From the NCBI RefSeq assembly GCF_018437505.1, contig NZ_CP072467.1:124001-188000 (forward strand): a stretch of 64,000 bases of DNA. Reading direction: 5' to 3'. Both the position numbers and the translations under genes were made by a program. Below, piece after piece: positions 55,263 to 62,988 of this stretch (its first letter is position 1; every line of letters starts with the position of its first letter). The notes beneath the pieces are model-generated. The model searched no databases. It worked only from the letters and a program-made list of their open reading frames with translations, and was not told where the DNA came from. Origin of the DNA: Spiractinospora alimapuensis (GTDB lineage Bacteria > Actinomycetota > Actinomycetes > Streptosporangiales > Streptosporangiaceae).

Positions 55263-56948
55263 TCAGGTGAGCTCCGCGTCGTCGGCGCGCGCGACCCAGG
55301 TCGCGAAGGCCTCGTCGTCGCCGCGTGCGTCGAGGAATCGGCGCAGCACGCGCTCCACGTAGTCGGGCAGGTCCTCCGACGTCGTCTTCAGCCCCCGCAC
55401 CTTGCGGCCGAACGCCCGGTCGGGGCCCATTCCGCCGCCGAGGTGCACCTGGAAGCCCTCGACCTGTTCCCCCGCGTCGTTGGTCACGAGTTGGCCCTTG
55501 AGGCCGATGTCGGCGACCTGGATCCGCGCGCAGGAGTTGGGGCACCCGTTGACGTTGACGGTGATCGGTTCGGGGAAGTCGGGCAGCCGTCGCTCCAGCT
55601 CGTCGATCAGGCTCGCGCCCAACGCCTTGGTCTCCACGATGGCGAGCTTGCAGAACTCGATCCCGGTGCAGGCCATGGTGTGTCGTCGAAAGGAACTCGG
55701 GTGAACCTGGAGGTCCGCGGCCTCCAGCGCCTCGGTCACAGCGTCAACCCGCTCCTCGGGTACGTCGAGGATGACGAGTTTCTGGTCGGCCGTGGTCCGC
55801 ACACGGTCGGACCCGTTCGCCTCGGCGATGTCGGCGATCGCGCTGAGCGTACCGCCGGAGACACGGCCCACCCGTGGCGCGAACCCCACGTAGTAGCGCC
55901 CGTCCCGCTGTCGGTGCACTCCGACGTGGTCGCGACGGGTGTCGGGCGCGAGCGGCGGCTCAGGCCCGTCGGGCAGGGAGTAGCCGAGGTACTCCTTCTC
56001 CAGCACCTCCCGGAACCGTGCGGCCCCCCAGTCCTTGATGAGGAACTTGATCCTGGCCCGGTGACGTAGCCTCCGATATCCGTAGTCCCGAAAGATGCCC
56101 GTCACCCCGGCCCACACCTCGGCCACCTGCTCGGGACGGACGAACGCCCCCAGCCGAACCGCGAACATGGGGTTCGTCGACAGCCCGCCACCGACGTGCA
56201 GGTCGAAACCCGGGGTCCCGTTCTCGTCCACCACACCGACGAAGGCGACGTCGTTGCACTCGTGGTTGGTGCAGTAGTGGGAACAGCCGCTGATCGACGT
56301 CTTGAACTTCCGGGGCAGGTTGGAGAAGGCCGGGGAACCGACGTGCTCCTCGTACACCTCGCGGATCTGGTCCGTGGCGTCCAGCACCTCGTCCTCGGCG
56401 ACCCCAGCCAGCGGACACCCGAGGATCACGCGCGGGGTGTCGCCACACGCCTCGGTGGTCGACAGACCGACGGCCTCCAGCCGCTCCCAGATCGCCGGGA
56501 CGTCCTCGATCCGCACCCAGTGCAGTTGGACGTTCTGCCGGTCGGTCACGTCCGCGGTGTCCCGGGCGTACAGTGTCGAGATCTCGCCGACCGCCCGCAA
56601 CTGCGCCAGGCTCAACTGCCCGCCGTCGATTCGGACGCGCAACATGAAGTAGCGGTCGTCGAGCTCCTCCGGGGCCAGCACCGCCGTCTTGCCGCCGTCG
56701 ATCCCCGGCGCGCGCTGCGTGTACAGACCGAACCACCGGAACCTGCCCCGCAGGTCGGCGGGGTCAATGGAGTCGAACCCGGACTTGGAGTAGACGTCGA
56801 TGATTCGTTGGCGGACGTTGAGTCCGTCGTCGTTCTTCTTGTTCTCCTCGTTCTTGTTCAACGGTTCTCGATAGCCAAGCGCCCACTGGCCTTCGCCGCG
56901 GCGCGGCTTGTTCCGGGGTGAGCGACGTTCGGCCGATGCGGGAGGCAT
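55263..56948 (-). CDS. Ferredoxin-dependent sulfite (or nitrite) reductase
   Basis: Siroheme/[4Fe-4S] enzyme of 561 residues that reduces sulfite to sulfide by six electrons. The cluster ligands are ACTGIEFCKLAIVETK (C-x5-C) near residue 425 and NGCPNSCAR (C-x3-C) near 469. RGEGQWALGYREPLN is the family N-terminus. The gene context (cysH, chelatase) favours sulfite over nitrite. ATG at 56948 with GGAGG 9 bases upstream. It heads the operon and follows the leader peptide gene. Confidence 0.93.
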   Translation of the reverse strand: MPPASAERRSPRNKPRRGEGQWALGYREPLNKNEENKKNDDGLNVRQRIIDVYSKSGFDSIDPADLRGRFRWFGLYTQRAPGIDGGKTAVLAPEELDDRYFMLRVRIDGGQLSLAQLRAVGEISTLYARDTADVTDRQNVQLHWVRIEDVPAIWERLEAVGLSTTEACGDTPRVILGCPLAGVAEDEVLDATDQIREVYEEHVGSPAFSNLPRKFKTSISGCSHYCTNHECNDVAFVGVVDENGTPGFDLHVGGGLSTNPMFAVRLGAFVRPEQVAEVWAGVTGIFRDYGYRRLRHRARIKFLIKDWGAARFREVLEKEYLGYSLPDGPEPPLAPDTRRDHVGVHRQRDGRYYVGFAPRVGRVSGGTLSAIADIAEANGSDRVRTTADQKLVILDVPEERVDAVTEALEAADLQVHPSSFRRHTMACTGIEFCKLAIVETKALGASLIDELERRLPDFPEPITVNVNGCPNSCARIQVADIGLKGQLVTNDAGEQVEGFQVHLGGGMGPDRAFGRKVRGLKTTSEDLPDYVERVLRRFLDARGDDEAFATWVARADDAELT

Positions 56949-57085
56949 CGCGGCGGACCTCCGAGGTCACGGGGCGCGCCGTCCGGCACCGCCCCGGCCC
57001 AACACGTGGCTGGCCACTGACGAGGAGGAACACCGGTTGACACGCCCGACGAGCGGACGGGAGCGAGCAATGAATCGCTGGGGAA
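56949..57085 (-). promoter_or_regulatory. Leader region between the peptide and the sulfite reductase gene
   Basis: This 137-base segment would hold the attenuator. GGGGCG and CGCCCC near 56970-57000 can pair on the minus strand. I could not lay out a full terminator/antiterminator pair. Confidence 0.4.
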
Positions 57086-57154
57086 CTAACCGGCGTTACG
57101 ACAGAGAGCGCTGTGGACCCGCAGCAGATCCACGTGCCGACGGGCACGCAGCAT
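57086..57154 (-). CDS. Putative cysteine-responsive leader peptide
   Basis: A 22-codon reading frame upstream of the sulfite reductase operon, in the same direction. It encodes a short basic peptide with RRHVDLLRV followed by SALCR, then stops. This matches the short actinobacterial leader peptides found before cysteine and sulfur genes, in which a Cys codon near the end senses charged tRNA-Cys. The ATG at 57175, seven codons further upstream in frame, is an alternative start. The peptide ends 137 bp before the sulfite reductase ATG. Confidence 0.72.
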   Translation of the reverse strand: MLRARRHVDLLRVHSALCRNAG

Positions 57155-57317
57155 CGGGTCCAAGACAGCGAACATGGTGTTGAGCATGACACGGCGCTCG
57201 GCGCGTTGTCCACCATCCGTGGCCAACCGGAGCGCGACAGCGAACCGCGGGCGACGCGTCCCCACGCGGCCGAGGTGCTGAATCCCGGAAGGTGATCAAG
57301 GCACTACCGTTGTTGAC

Positions 57318-58775
57318 GTGTCTCTGTCGGACAGGTGGGAGCGGATCCAGGAGCGCGGTGCGCGCTTCGTCGCGAGCGTACGCGCCCGGTTCCCGCTGCT
57401 GGGCGACATCCTGCTGGTGGTCCTGCGCACGGTCAGGACCATCGGACGGATCCGTGTGATCGGCCTCGCCGCCGAGATCGCCTTCTTCTCCGTGCTGTCC
57501 CTGCCCGCCATGCTGCTCGGCATCATCGGCACGCTGGGTCACCTCACCTCCGTCATCGGGTCCGACACCGTCGACGAGGCCCGCTCCAGCCTCCTGGGCT
57601 TCGCGGCCGTCCTGCTCACCGCGGAGACCATCGACACCGTCGTGGAGCCCCTCATCGACGAGTTCCTGCGCGGCGCGCAGGGCGGCGTCATCTCCATGAC
57701 ATTCCTGGTGTCCCTCTGGTCGGGATCTCGGGCGATGAACGTCTTCATCAGTTCCATCACCACCTCCTACGGACTCACCGGCGTGCGCGGCTTCGTCCGC
57801 GAGCGTCTCACCGCGTTCGTCGCCTACCTCGGCGCGTTGATGTTCGCCCTCATCGTGCTGCCCCTGCTCGCGGTGGGTCCCGACGTCATCCGGTCCCTGC
57901 TGCCCGCCCTGGACGGCTACCTCACCCTGGGCTACTGGCCGGTCGTCACCCTCCTGTCCCTGTTCAGCCTCGTCATGCTCTACACAGTGAGCGTCCCGGT
58001 GCACCTACCGCCCTGGCGTCACCTACCCGGCGCCGTCCTCGCCGTGGCGATCTGGCTCCTGGGCTCGGTCGGTCTGCGGGCGTACCTGGGAGCATCCTTC
58101 GGCCAGGTCACGATCTACGGCTCGTTGTCGGCACCGATCGCGGTACTCGCGTGGTTCTGGGTCACGGCCATGGCGGTGTTGATCGGTTCCGCCCTCAACT
58201 CCGAGATCGACGCCATGTGGCCCACGGAGGCGACCGCGGCCGCCCGGGCCCGAATCGCCCAGGAGGAGCAGGCCCGGCTCACCCGACTGGTCGCACGACG
58301 CGAGGCCGCCGTGCGCTCACTGGAGACCGAGGAGGAGAACGAGGCGGAGGACGCCGCTCCCGAGCAGGTGGGGGAACGACCGGGCGGGGGAACGCCCGGA
58401 GCCGGGAACGGGACGTCGGGGACGCGGCCGGAGGAGCCACCGGACACCGGCTCGGGCGCCGAGACGACGCCGGAGCCGGCTCCGACCTCAGTTCCGCGGG
58501 CGCAGCGCGGAGGACAGGAAGAACGCGGCGACCGCACCGAGTGGAATGATGATCAGCCCGACACGCAGGCTCGACGCGTCGGCGATGAATCCAACCGCCG
58601 GTGGGAAGGCGAGGAAGCCGATCCGGGCGAGCCAGGCGACCGCGGTCACCCCGTCCCCGCTGCGCACCCCCGGCACGTTTCCGGCGGTGGACAGGGCGAG
58701 CGGGAACAGCGTCGCGACGCCCAACCCACAGAGGCCGAAACCGAGGACGGTCGTGAACTGGGTGGGCCACAGTAG
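57318..58775 (+). CDS. YihY/BrkB-family membrane protein with a long charged tail
   Basis: Integral membrane protein of 485 residues. The BrkB/YihY core of about 300 residues has six helices: AAEIAFFSVLSLPAMLLGI, SMTFLVSLWSGSRAMNVFI, LGALMFALIVLPLLAVG and SLSAPIAVLAWFWVTAMAVL are clear. The tail from residue about 310 is Glu/Gly/Pro-rich and disordered. GTG start at 57318. The last 96 codons lie opposite the convergent MFS gene; the stop may have been lost by mutation and the tail may be junk. Function of the family is debated. Confidence 0.85.
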   Translation: MSLSDRWERIQERGARFVASVRARFPLLGDILLVVLRTVRTIGRIRVIGLAAEIAFFSVLSLPAMLLGIIGTLGHLTSVIGSDTVDEARSSLLGFAAVLLTAETIDTVVEPLIDEFLRGAQGGVISMTFLVSLWSGSRAMNVFISSITTSYGLTGVRGFVRERLTAFVAYLGALMFALIVLPLLAVGPDVIRSLLPALDGYLTLGYWPVVTLLSLFSLVMLYTVSVPVHLPPWRHLPGAVLAVAIWLLGSVGLRAYLGASFGQVTIYGSLSAPIAVLAWFWVTAMAVLIGSALNSEIDAMWPTEATAAARARIAQEEQARLTRLVARREAAVRSLETEEENEAEDAAPEQVGERPGGGTPGAGNGTSGTRPEEPPDTGSGAETTPEPAPTSVPRAQRGGQEERGDRTEWNDDQPDTQARRVGDESNRRWEGEEADPGEPGDRGHPVPAAHPRHVSGGGQGEREQRRDAQPTEAETEDGRELGGPQ

Positions 58776-59687
58776 CGCGACCCCCAGACCGAACGCCGCG
58801 ACCAGGGTTCCGGCCCGCGCCACCGTCGCCGCCCCGAACCGGTCCGTCAGACGGTCACCGACCAAGCGGCCGGAGGTCATCAGCGCCTGGCAGGCCACGA
58901 ACGGCATCCCCGCCACGAACGCCGAGGCGGCGAGTTCCGTGCGCATGTACACCGCGCCCCAGGACGGTGCGGAGTCCTCCACGGCGGCCGCGAGCATCAA
59001 GAGTGTGCCCAGGGCGAGAATCAGGCCGACGGCGCGGGGAGCTGGCCAGCGAGACGCGGAGGTCGGCGCCGGTCGGGAACCGGCCTCGGCCGCGCGCTCG
59101 GTGTCCTCGGCCCCGGAGAGGAGGCCGGGAACCGTGAGACACATCGCGAGGATGAGGAGTACGGCCGTCACGGAGGTGTGGACCACCATCGGCACGCCCA
59201 AGCCGACGGCCGTCGCCCCCAACAGGCCGCCGACGACCGCGAACACGCTCCACGTGGCGTGGAACGAGTTGATGATGCTGCGTCCGTAGCGACGCTGCAC
59301 CCGTAGTCCGTGGGAGTTCATCGCGGAGTCGGCCCAGGCGTCGACACAGCCAAGCCCGAACAACGCGGCGGCGAACACCCACGCCGACGGCGCGATCGCG
59401 ATGATCGGCAGCGCGATCGCGGTCAGCATCCCCGACCACACCGCGGTGGCGCCGCTGCCCAACCGCGCGATCAGCGGGCCGGCGAGCATTCCGGTGAGGA
59501 TCGCCCCAAGCGGCATCGCCGCGATCGACGCCCCCAGGGCGGCGTTCGACAACTCCAGGGAGCTCTTGAGGGAGGGATACCACGGCACCACGCTCGCGTA
59601 GGTCATGGCGTTCACCGCGAACAACGCGGTGACCGAACGACGCGCGCGACGCGCGATCGGATCGGGTGCGGCAACCGTCGATGTCAC
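58488..59687 (-). CDS. MFS transporter
   Basis: Major facilitator of 399 residues with about 12 helices. Typical segments are GASIAAMPLGAILTGMLAGPLIARLG (helices 2-3), FGLGCVDAWADSAMNSHG, and VEDSAPSWGAVYMRTELAASAF in the second half. The last helix ends FFLSSALRPRN. Sequence character suggests an export or sugar-like carrier of the FucP/YbjJ type, substrate unknown. I start at GTG 59687 with GGGGAG 8 bases upstream. Overlaps the BrkB gene by 288 bp tail to tail. Confidence 0.87.
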   Translation of the reverse strand: MTSTVAAPDPIARRARRSVTALFAVNAMTYASVVPWYPSLKSSLELSNAALGASIAAMPLGAILTGMLAGPLIARLGSGATAVWSGMLTAIALPIIAIAPSAWVFAAALFGLGCVDAWADSAMNSHGLRVQRRYGRSIINSFHATWSVFAVVGGLLGATAVGLGVPMVVHTSVTAVLLILAMCLTVPGLLSGAEDTERAAEAGSRPAPTSASRWPAPRAVGLILALGTLLMLAAAVEDSAPSWGAVYMRTELAASAFVAGMPFVACQALMTSGRLVGDRLTDRFGAATVARAGTLVAAFGLGVALLWPTQFTTVLGFGLCGLGVATLFPLALSTAGNVPGVRSGDGVTAVAWLARIGFLAFPPAVGFIADASSLRVGLIIIPLGAVAAFFLSSALRPRN

Positions 59688-60070
59688 TGGACACACTCCC
59701 CGTCGGGCGACAACTCGATGGATCCCGTCCGCCCCTGCCCGGCGCTCCGTGTTCGTGATGGTGGCTGTCGGGTCGTCGTGGCGCGCGACCCCGCCGATAC
59801 TAGACGGAAACTCCCGAGGAACCCATACATTTCCCGACCGAGTTGCCGACCGACCGTGACAGCCGGTCGGAGCGGGCCTGGGCCGGGCATTCGCGTGGGG
59901 TGGGAGATTGGTAGCGACTTCGGTGTTGTGTGGCTCGAATGTCCGGGTATGGAGGTAGCACTCCGCTCAGGACTCGGAGCGACCGGCGGATGTCCGGCCG
60001 GAAGTCCAACGTCGGTGAGACCGGCGTGAGGAGCGATTGAACTGCCCGACGATCGACGCAGGGGGCGGCC
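59688..60070. other. Divergent intergenic region
   Basis: The 383 bp between the MFS gene and the phosphoribosyltransferase fusion contain no supported gene. The stretch around 59880-59960 is less GC-rich and likely carries promoters. Confidence 0.45.
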
Positions 60071-61345
60071 GTGAACCCGACTCCGGTGTCCTTGCCGTTC
60101 GCCGACCGGGCTGAGGCCGGTCAGCGGCTGGCGGAACGTGTGCGTCCCCTGGCCGTGGTGGACCCGATCGTCGTCGCGCTGCCGCGCGGCGGGGTCGCCG
60201 TCGGTGCGGAGCTGGCGCGTGTCCTGCGAATTCCCCTGGACGTCCTCCTCGTCCGGAAGATCGGAGTTCCGGGCAACCCGGAGTACGGCGTCGGCGCGCT
60301 GACCGAGGACGGTCACGTGTCCTACGACGACGCCGCCCTCGCGCGACTGGGGCTGTCCCGCTCTGCGCTCGCCACCACGGTCATGGCCGAACGCGAGGAA
60401 CTCCAGCGTCGGAGGGAGAGCTATCGGGGCGACCGCCAACCGCCCCGACTGTCCGGACGCGACGTCATCGTCGTCGACGACGGACTGGCGACCGGTGCCA
60501 CCGCCCGTGCCGCCTTGGCCATGGCCCGCCGGCAGCGGCCCGCCCGGCTGTCGCTCGCGGTTCCCGTCGGGAACCTCGCCGCGGTCGACGACCTCCGAGA
60601 CCAGGTCGACCGGCTCGTCGTACTCACCGCTCCCGCCAACTTCCGCGCGGTGGGCGAGTGGTACCAGGACTTCACACAGCTCTCGGACTCCTTCGTGCGG
60701 TCCGTGCTCGCTGAGCTCACCCCCTCGGACCAGGCGGGATCGGGGGGACGGCCCGTGCGCATCCGGGTCGGCGAGACCGACATCGAGGCCGACTACGCCG
60801 CTCCCGCCCACAGGGTCGGCACGGTCGTCGTCGCGGTGGACCGGGACCGTACCTCCGCGCAGTACCGCGCCTTGGCCGGCGCCCTCCGCCGGGACGGTCT
60901 CGCGACCCTGGCGCTGGACCTGGGACCGGAGGCGACGGACGACGCGTCCGAACCGAGCGCGGAGCAGCGACTGGGCGCCGCGGTGCGCTGGTCGCGACAG
61001 GCCACGAACGACGATCCGGTGGGACTGTGCGGAGTGGGGACCGGGGCGGACGCCGTGCTGCGGGCGGCGGGGGAACTCCCCGACGACGTGGGAGCCGTGG
61101 TCACCTGTGGGGGACGACTGGACATCGCCGAGTCGGTACTGGGACGCGTACACGCCCCGACGCTGGCCCTGGTCGAGAGCGAGGACTCGTTCGTGCGGGA
61201 GCTCGCGGAGTGGGCGGCGGCGCACACGGGGGCGCGGCACGAGGTGCGGGAGATCGCGGGTGTGGACCGCCTGCTGACGGACCCGGGGGCGTGGGAGGAG
61301 GTCGGAACGGCGGCCGCGGAATGGTTCCGGCGTGCCCTCGGCTAG
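60071..61345 (+). CDS. Phosphoribosyltransferase fused to a degenerate hydrolase-like domain
   Basis: A 424-residue fusion. Residues 1-220 are a type I phosphoribosyltransferase: ALPRGGVAVGAELA and the PRPP loop VIVVDDGLATGATARAAL at 132-149. Residues 235-424 resemble the dienelactone-hydrolase-type domain often fused to it in actinobacteria, but the nucleophile elbow reads CGVGTGAD (Gly instead of Ser) and the usual His position reads GVDRLL. So the second domain looks catalytically dead. GTG start at 60071 behind GGGGGCGG. The base acted on by the first domain is unknown. Confidence 0.83.
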   Translation: MNPTPVSLPFADRAEAGQRLAERVRPLAVVDPIVVALPRGGVAVGAELARVLRIPLDVLLVRKIGVPGNPEYGVGALTEDGHVSYDDAALARLGLSRSALATTVMAEREELQRRRESYRGDRQPPRLSGRDVIVVDDGLATGATARAALAMARRQRPARLSLAVPVGNLAAVDDLRDQVDRLVVLTAPANFRAVGEWYQDFTQLSDSFVRSVLAELTPSDQAGSGGRPVRIRVGETDIEADYAAPAHRVGTVVVAVDRDRTSAQYRALAGALRRDGLATLALDLGPEATDDASEPSAEQRLGAAVRWSRQATNDDPVGLCGVGTGADAVLRAAGELPDDVGAVVTCGGRLDIAESVLGRVHAPTLALVESEDSFVRELAEWAAAHTGARHEVREIAGVDRLLTDPGAWEEVGTAAAEWFRRALG

Positions 61346-61410
61346 CGCGACGGGAGCCGGGTCCGCTCGGAGGCGGACGCGCGTGCCGGCGGACGCGGGC
61401 GGGGCAAAAA

Positions 61411-61446
61411 GGTGACGCCCTCGATCGTCGCGATCGGGGCGTCACC
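61411..61446 (-). terminator. Terminator of the WhiB-like gene
   Basis: GGTGACGCCC (61411-61420) pairs with GGGCGTCACC (61437-61446), and CGATCG pairs with CGATCG inside. On the minus strand it is followed by TTTTT, so it terminates the WhiB-like gene transcript, 85 bp beyond its stop codon. Confidence 0.9.
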
Positions 61447-61531
61447 GGGTGCGGCCGACTGACCGCGATGCGGGGACTGTGAACCAGCCATGGTCACCGC
61501 CGTCTTTCTGCCCCTACGGGGCGGTCGCGGT

Positions 61532-61831
61532 TCATGCGGCGTTGGCGCGGCGCATGCGACGGCGACGCTCCGAGGCGCGCTCGTCCTCGTTCAAGCCACC
61601 CCACGTGCCGTACTTCTCGGGGCGGGAGATCGCATAGTCAAGGCATTCGACGCGTACCGGGCACTGAGCGCAGACGTCCTTGGCCTTACGCTCCCGGATC
61701 TCGCGCTCGGGCTGCCGCTCGCCGTCGGGCCCGAAGAAGAGCACGAGGTCCTCACCCCGACACGCGGCGGCATCCTGCCACCCCCAGCTCGGGCGGGGGC
61801 GCAGCGTGGCCTGCCGGCGTACCTGGGACAT
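61532..61831 (-). CDS. WhiB-family iron-sulfur transcriptional regulator
   Basis: A 99-residue Wbl protein. Iron-sulfur ligands are C24, C54, C57 and C63, and the GTWGG beta-turn is at residues 75-79, followed by a basic C-terminal DNA-binding tail (SERRRRMRRANAA). Wbl proteins sense redox or nitric oxide and partner with sigma factors to control development or stress genes. ATG at 61831 has GAGGTGG 7 bases upstream; the frame stays open 59 more codons. I do not assign a specific paralogue. Confidence 0.95.
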   Translation of the reverse strand: MSQVRRQATLRPRPSWGWQDAAACRGEDLVLFFGPDGERQPEREIRERKAKDVCAQCPVRVECLDYAISRPEKYGTWGGLNEDERASERRRRMRRANAA

Positions 61832-62454
61832 TGTTGAACCACCTCTACTGGAATCACTAGTAAACTTGGACACGAAGGTTCGGTCAGGCAGGACTGCGTT
61901 TCGCAGCGTGAGATTGCCCGCACGGACCAAACGCCGAGGGAAGCCTCGGTGTTCCCGGATGTGGTTGAAACCACGGCGATACTGTCCCGCCGGAACCGGC
62001 GTGCACACTCACGCGAAGGCCCTGGGGGCGGTGAACGCCATCCCTGCGAGCCGGTACGTCATCATGCCATCTCACCCCTCGATCGTGCACGGGGGGTCGG
62101 CGAATTGCTCATAGAACTGTTACCGAAAACAGGTTTGACAGCAGCCTCCTGGGGGATCTGCCCTGTTTTGTCGATTTGGTCCGCGTGGCGCGTCGCGCCC
62201 CACCGCCCTCATCCGGTAGAGGGAGTCCCACGGATGCGGGAGCTCGTCCAAGTTCCCTGTGTCCCCGCGTTGCGTCGCGGCGACGCTACCCGGACACTGG
62301 TGGGCACGGCGTCACTCTGTGGCACGGCGACATGGCGGATCGGGAACCACGGACGGCTCGCGTCCGTCCCACCTCAAGAGTGGCGGGACGGAGTCGACGG
62401 CGTATTCCGGGACTACGTCCGTCAGGGAAGTACCAACGACAAGAAGGGCCCATC
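61832..62454. other. Long divergent region with structured leader of the WhiB-like gene
   Basis: These 623 bp hold the promoters of the WhiB-like gene and of the YccF gene. Within 170 bp of the WhiB-like start lie four short inverted repeats: CTGCGtttCGCAG (61894-61906), CCGAGGgaagCCTCGG (61934-61949), GTGGTTgaAACCAC (61961-61974) and CGCCGGaaCCGGCG (61988-62001). AAAACAGG and CCTGTTTT (62126-62133 and 62162-62169) form a wider pair. No plain gene is supported; a 68-codon minus-strand frame at 61884-62090 could be an upstream ORF. Confidence 0.5.
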
Positions 62455-62862
62455 GTGGCGCTGTTGCGGCTGATCCTGAACGTGATCTGGCTGGTGATGT
62501 CCGGCATCTGGTTGGCGCTGGGTTACGCCCTCGCCGGGATCATCTGTTGCGTTCTGATCGTCACCATCCCGTTCGGACTGGCGTCCTTCCGGATGGCGAA
62601 CTACGCGCTCTGGCCCTTCGGCCGTACCGTCGTACGGCGCGACCGCGCGGGTGGGGTCCAGACGGTGGGCAACGTCATCTGGATCATCGTCGCCGGATGG
62701 TGGTTGACCATCGGACACATCACCACGGCGGCCGCCCTCGCCGTCACCATCATCGGTATCCCTATGGCTTGGGCGTCACTGAAGATGATCCCGGTCGCGC
62801 TCGCCCCCTTCGGCAACGAGATCGTTCCCAGCGGCACGCGTCGGGAGCCCTGGCAGATCTAG
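62455..62862 (+). CDS. YccF family membrane protein
   Basis: A 135-residue protein with two similar hydrophobic halves. LILNVIWLVMSGIWLALGYALAGI and IPFGLASFRMANYALWPFGR are in the first, and GNVIWIIVAGWWLTIGHITTA with IPMAWASLKMIPVALAPFG in the second. That internal duplication is the YccF pattern. GTG start at 62455 preceded by AAGAAGGG. Function is unknown. The AI-2E-type gene follows in the same direction after 126 bp. Confidence 0.88.
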   Translation: MALLRLILNVIWLVMSGIWLALGYALAGIICCVLIVTIPFGLASFRMANYALWPFGRTVVRRDRAGGVQTVGNVIWIIVAGWWLTIGHITTAAALAVTIIGIPMAWASLKMIPVALAPFGNEIVPSGTRREPWQI

Positions 62863-62988
62863 CGCGTTCCGTCGCGCGCCCCCAAAGACAGGTGTGCGGC
62901 GGGCACATCAACGCTAGAGTCGCACCGCGTCGGTCGCGGTGTGGCCGCGTCGTCGACGCGGAGAACCAAGGAGTCGAGGAGGAAACCC

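Noticed and set aside
62135-62140. TTGACA as a -35 box for the YccF gene
   Set aside because: No acceptable -10 element at 16-19 bp spacing, and it is over 300 bp from the start codon.
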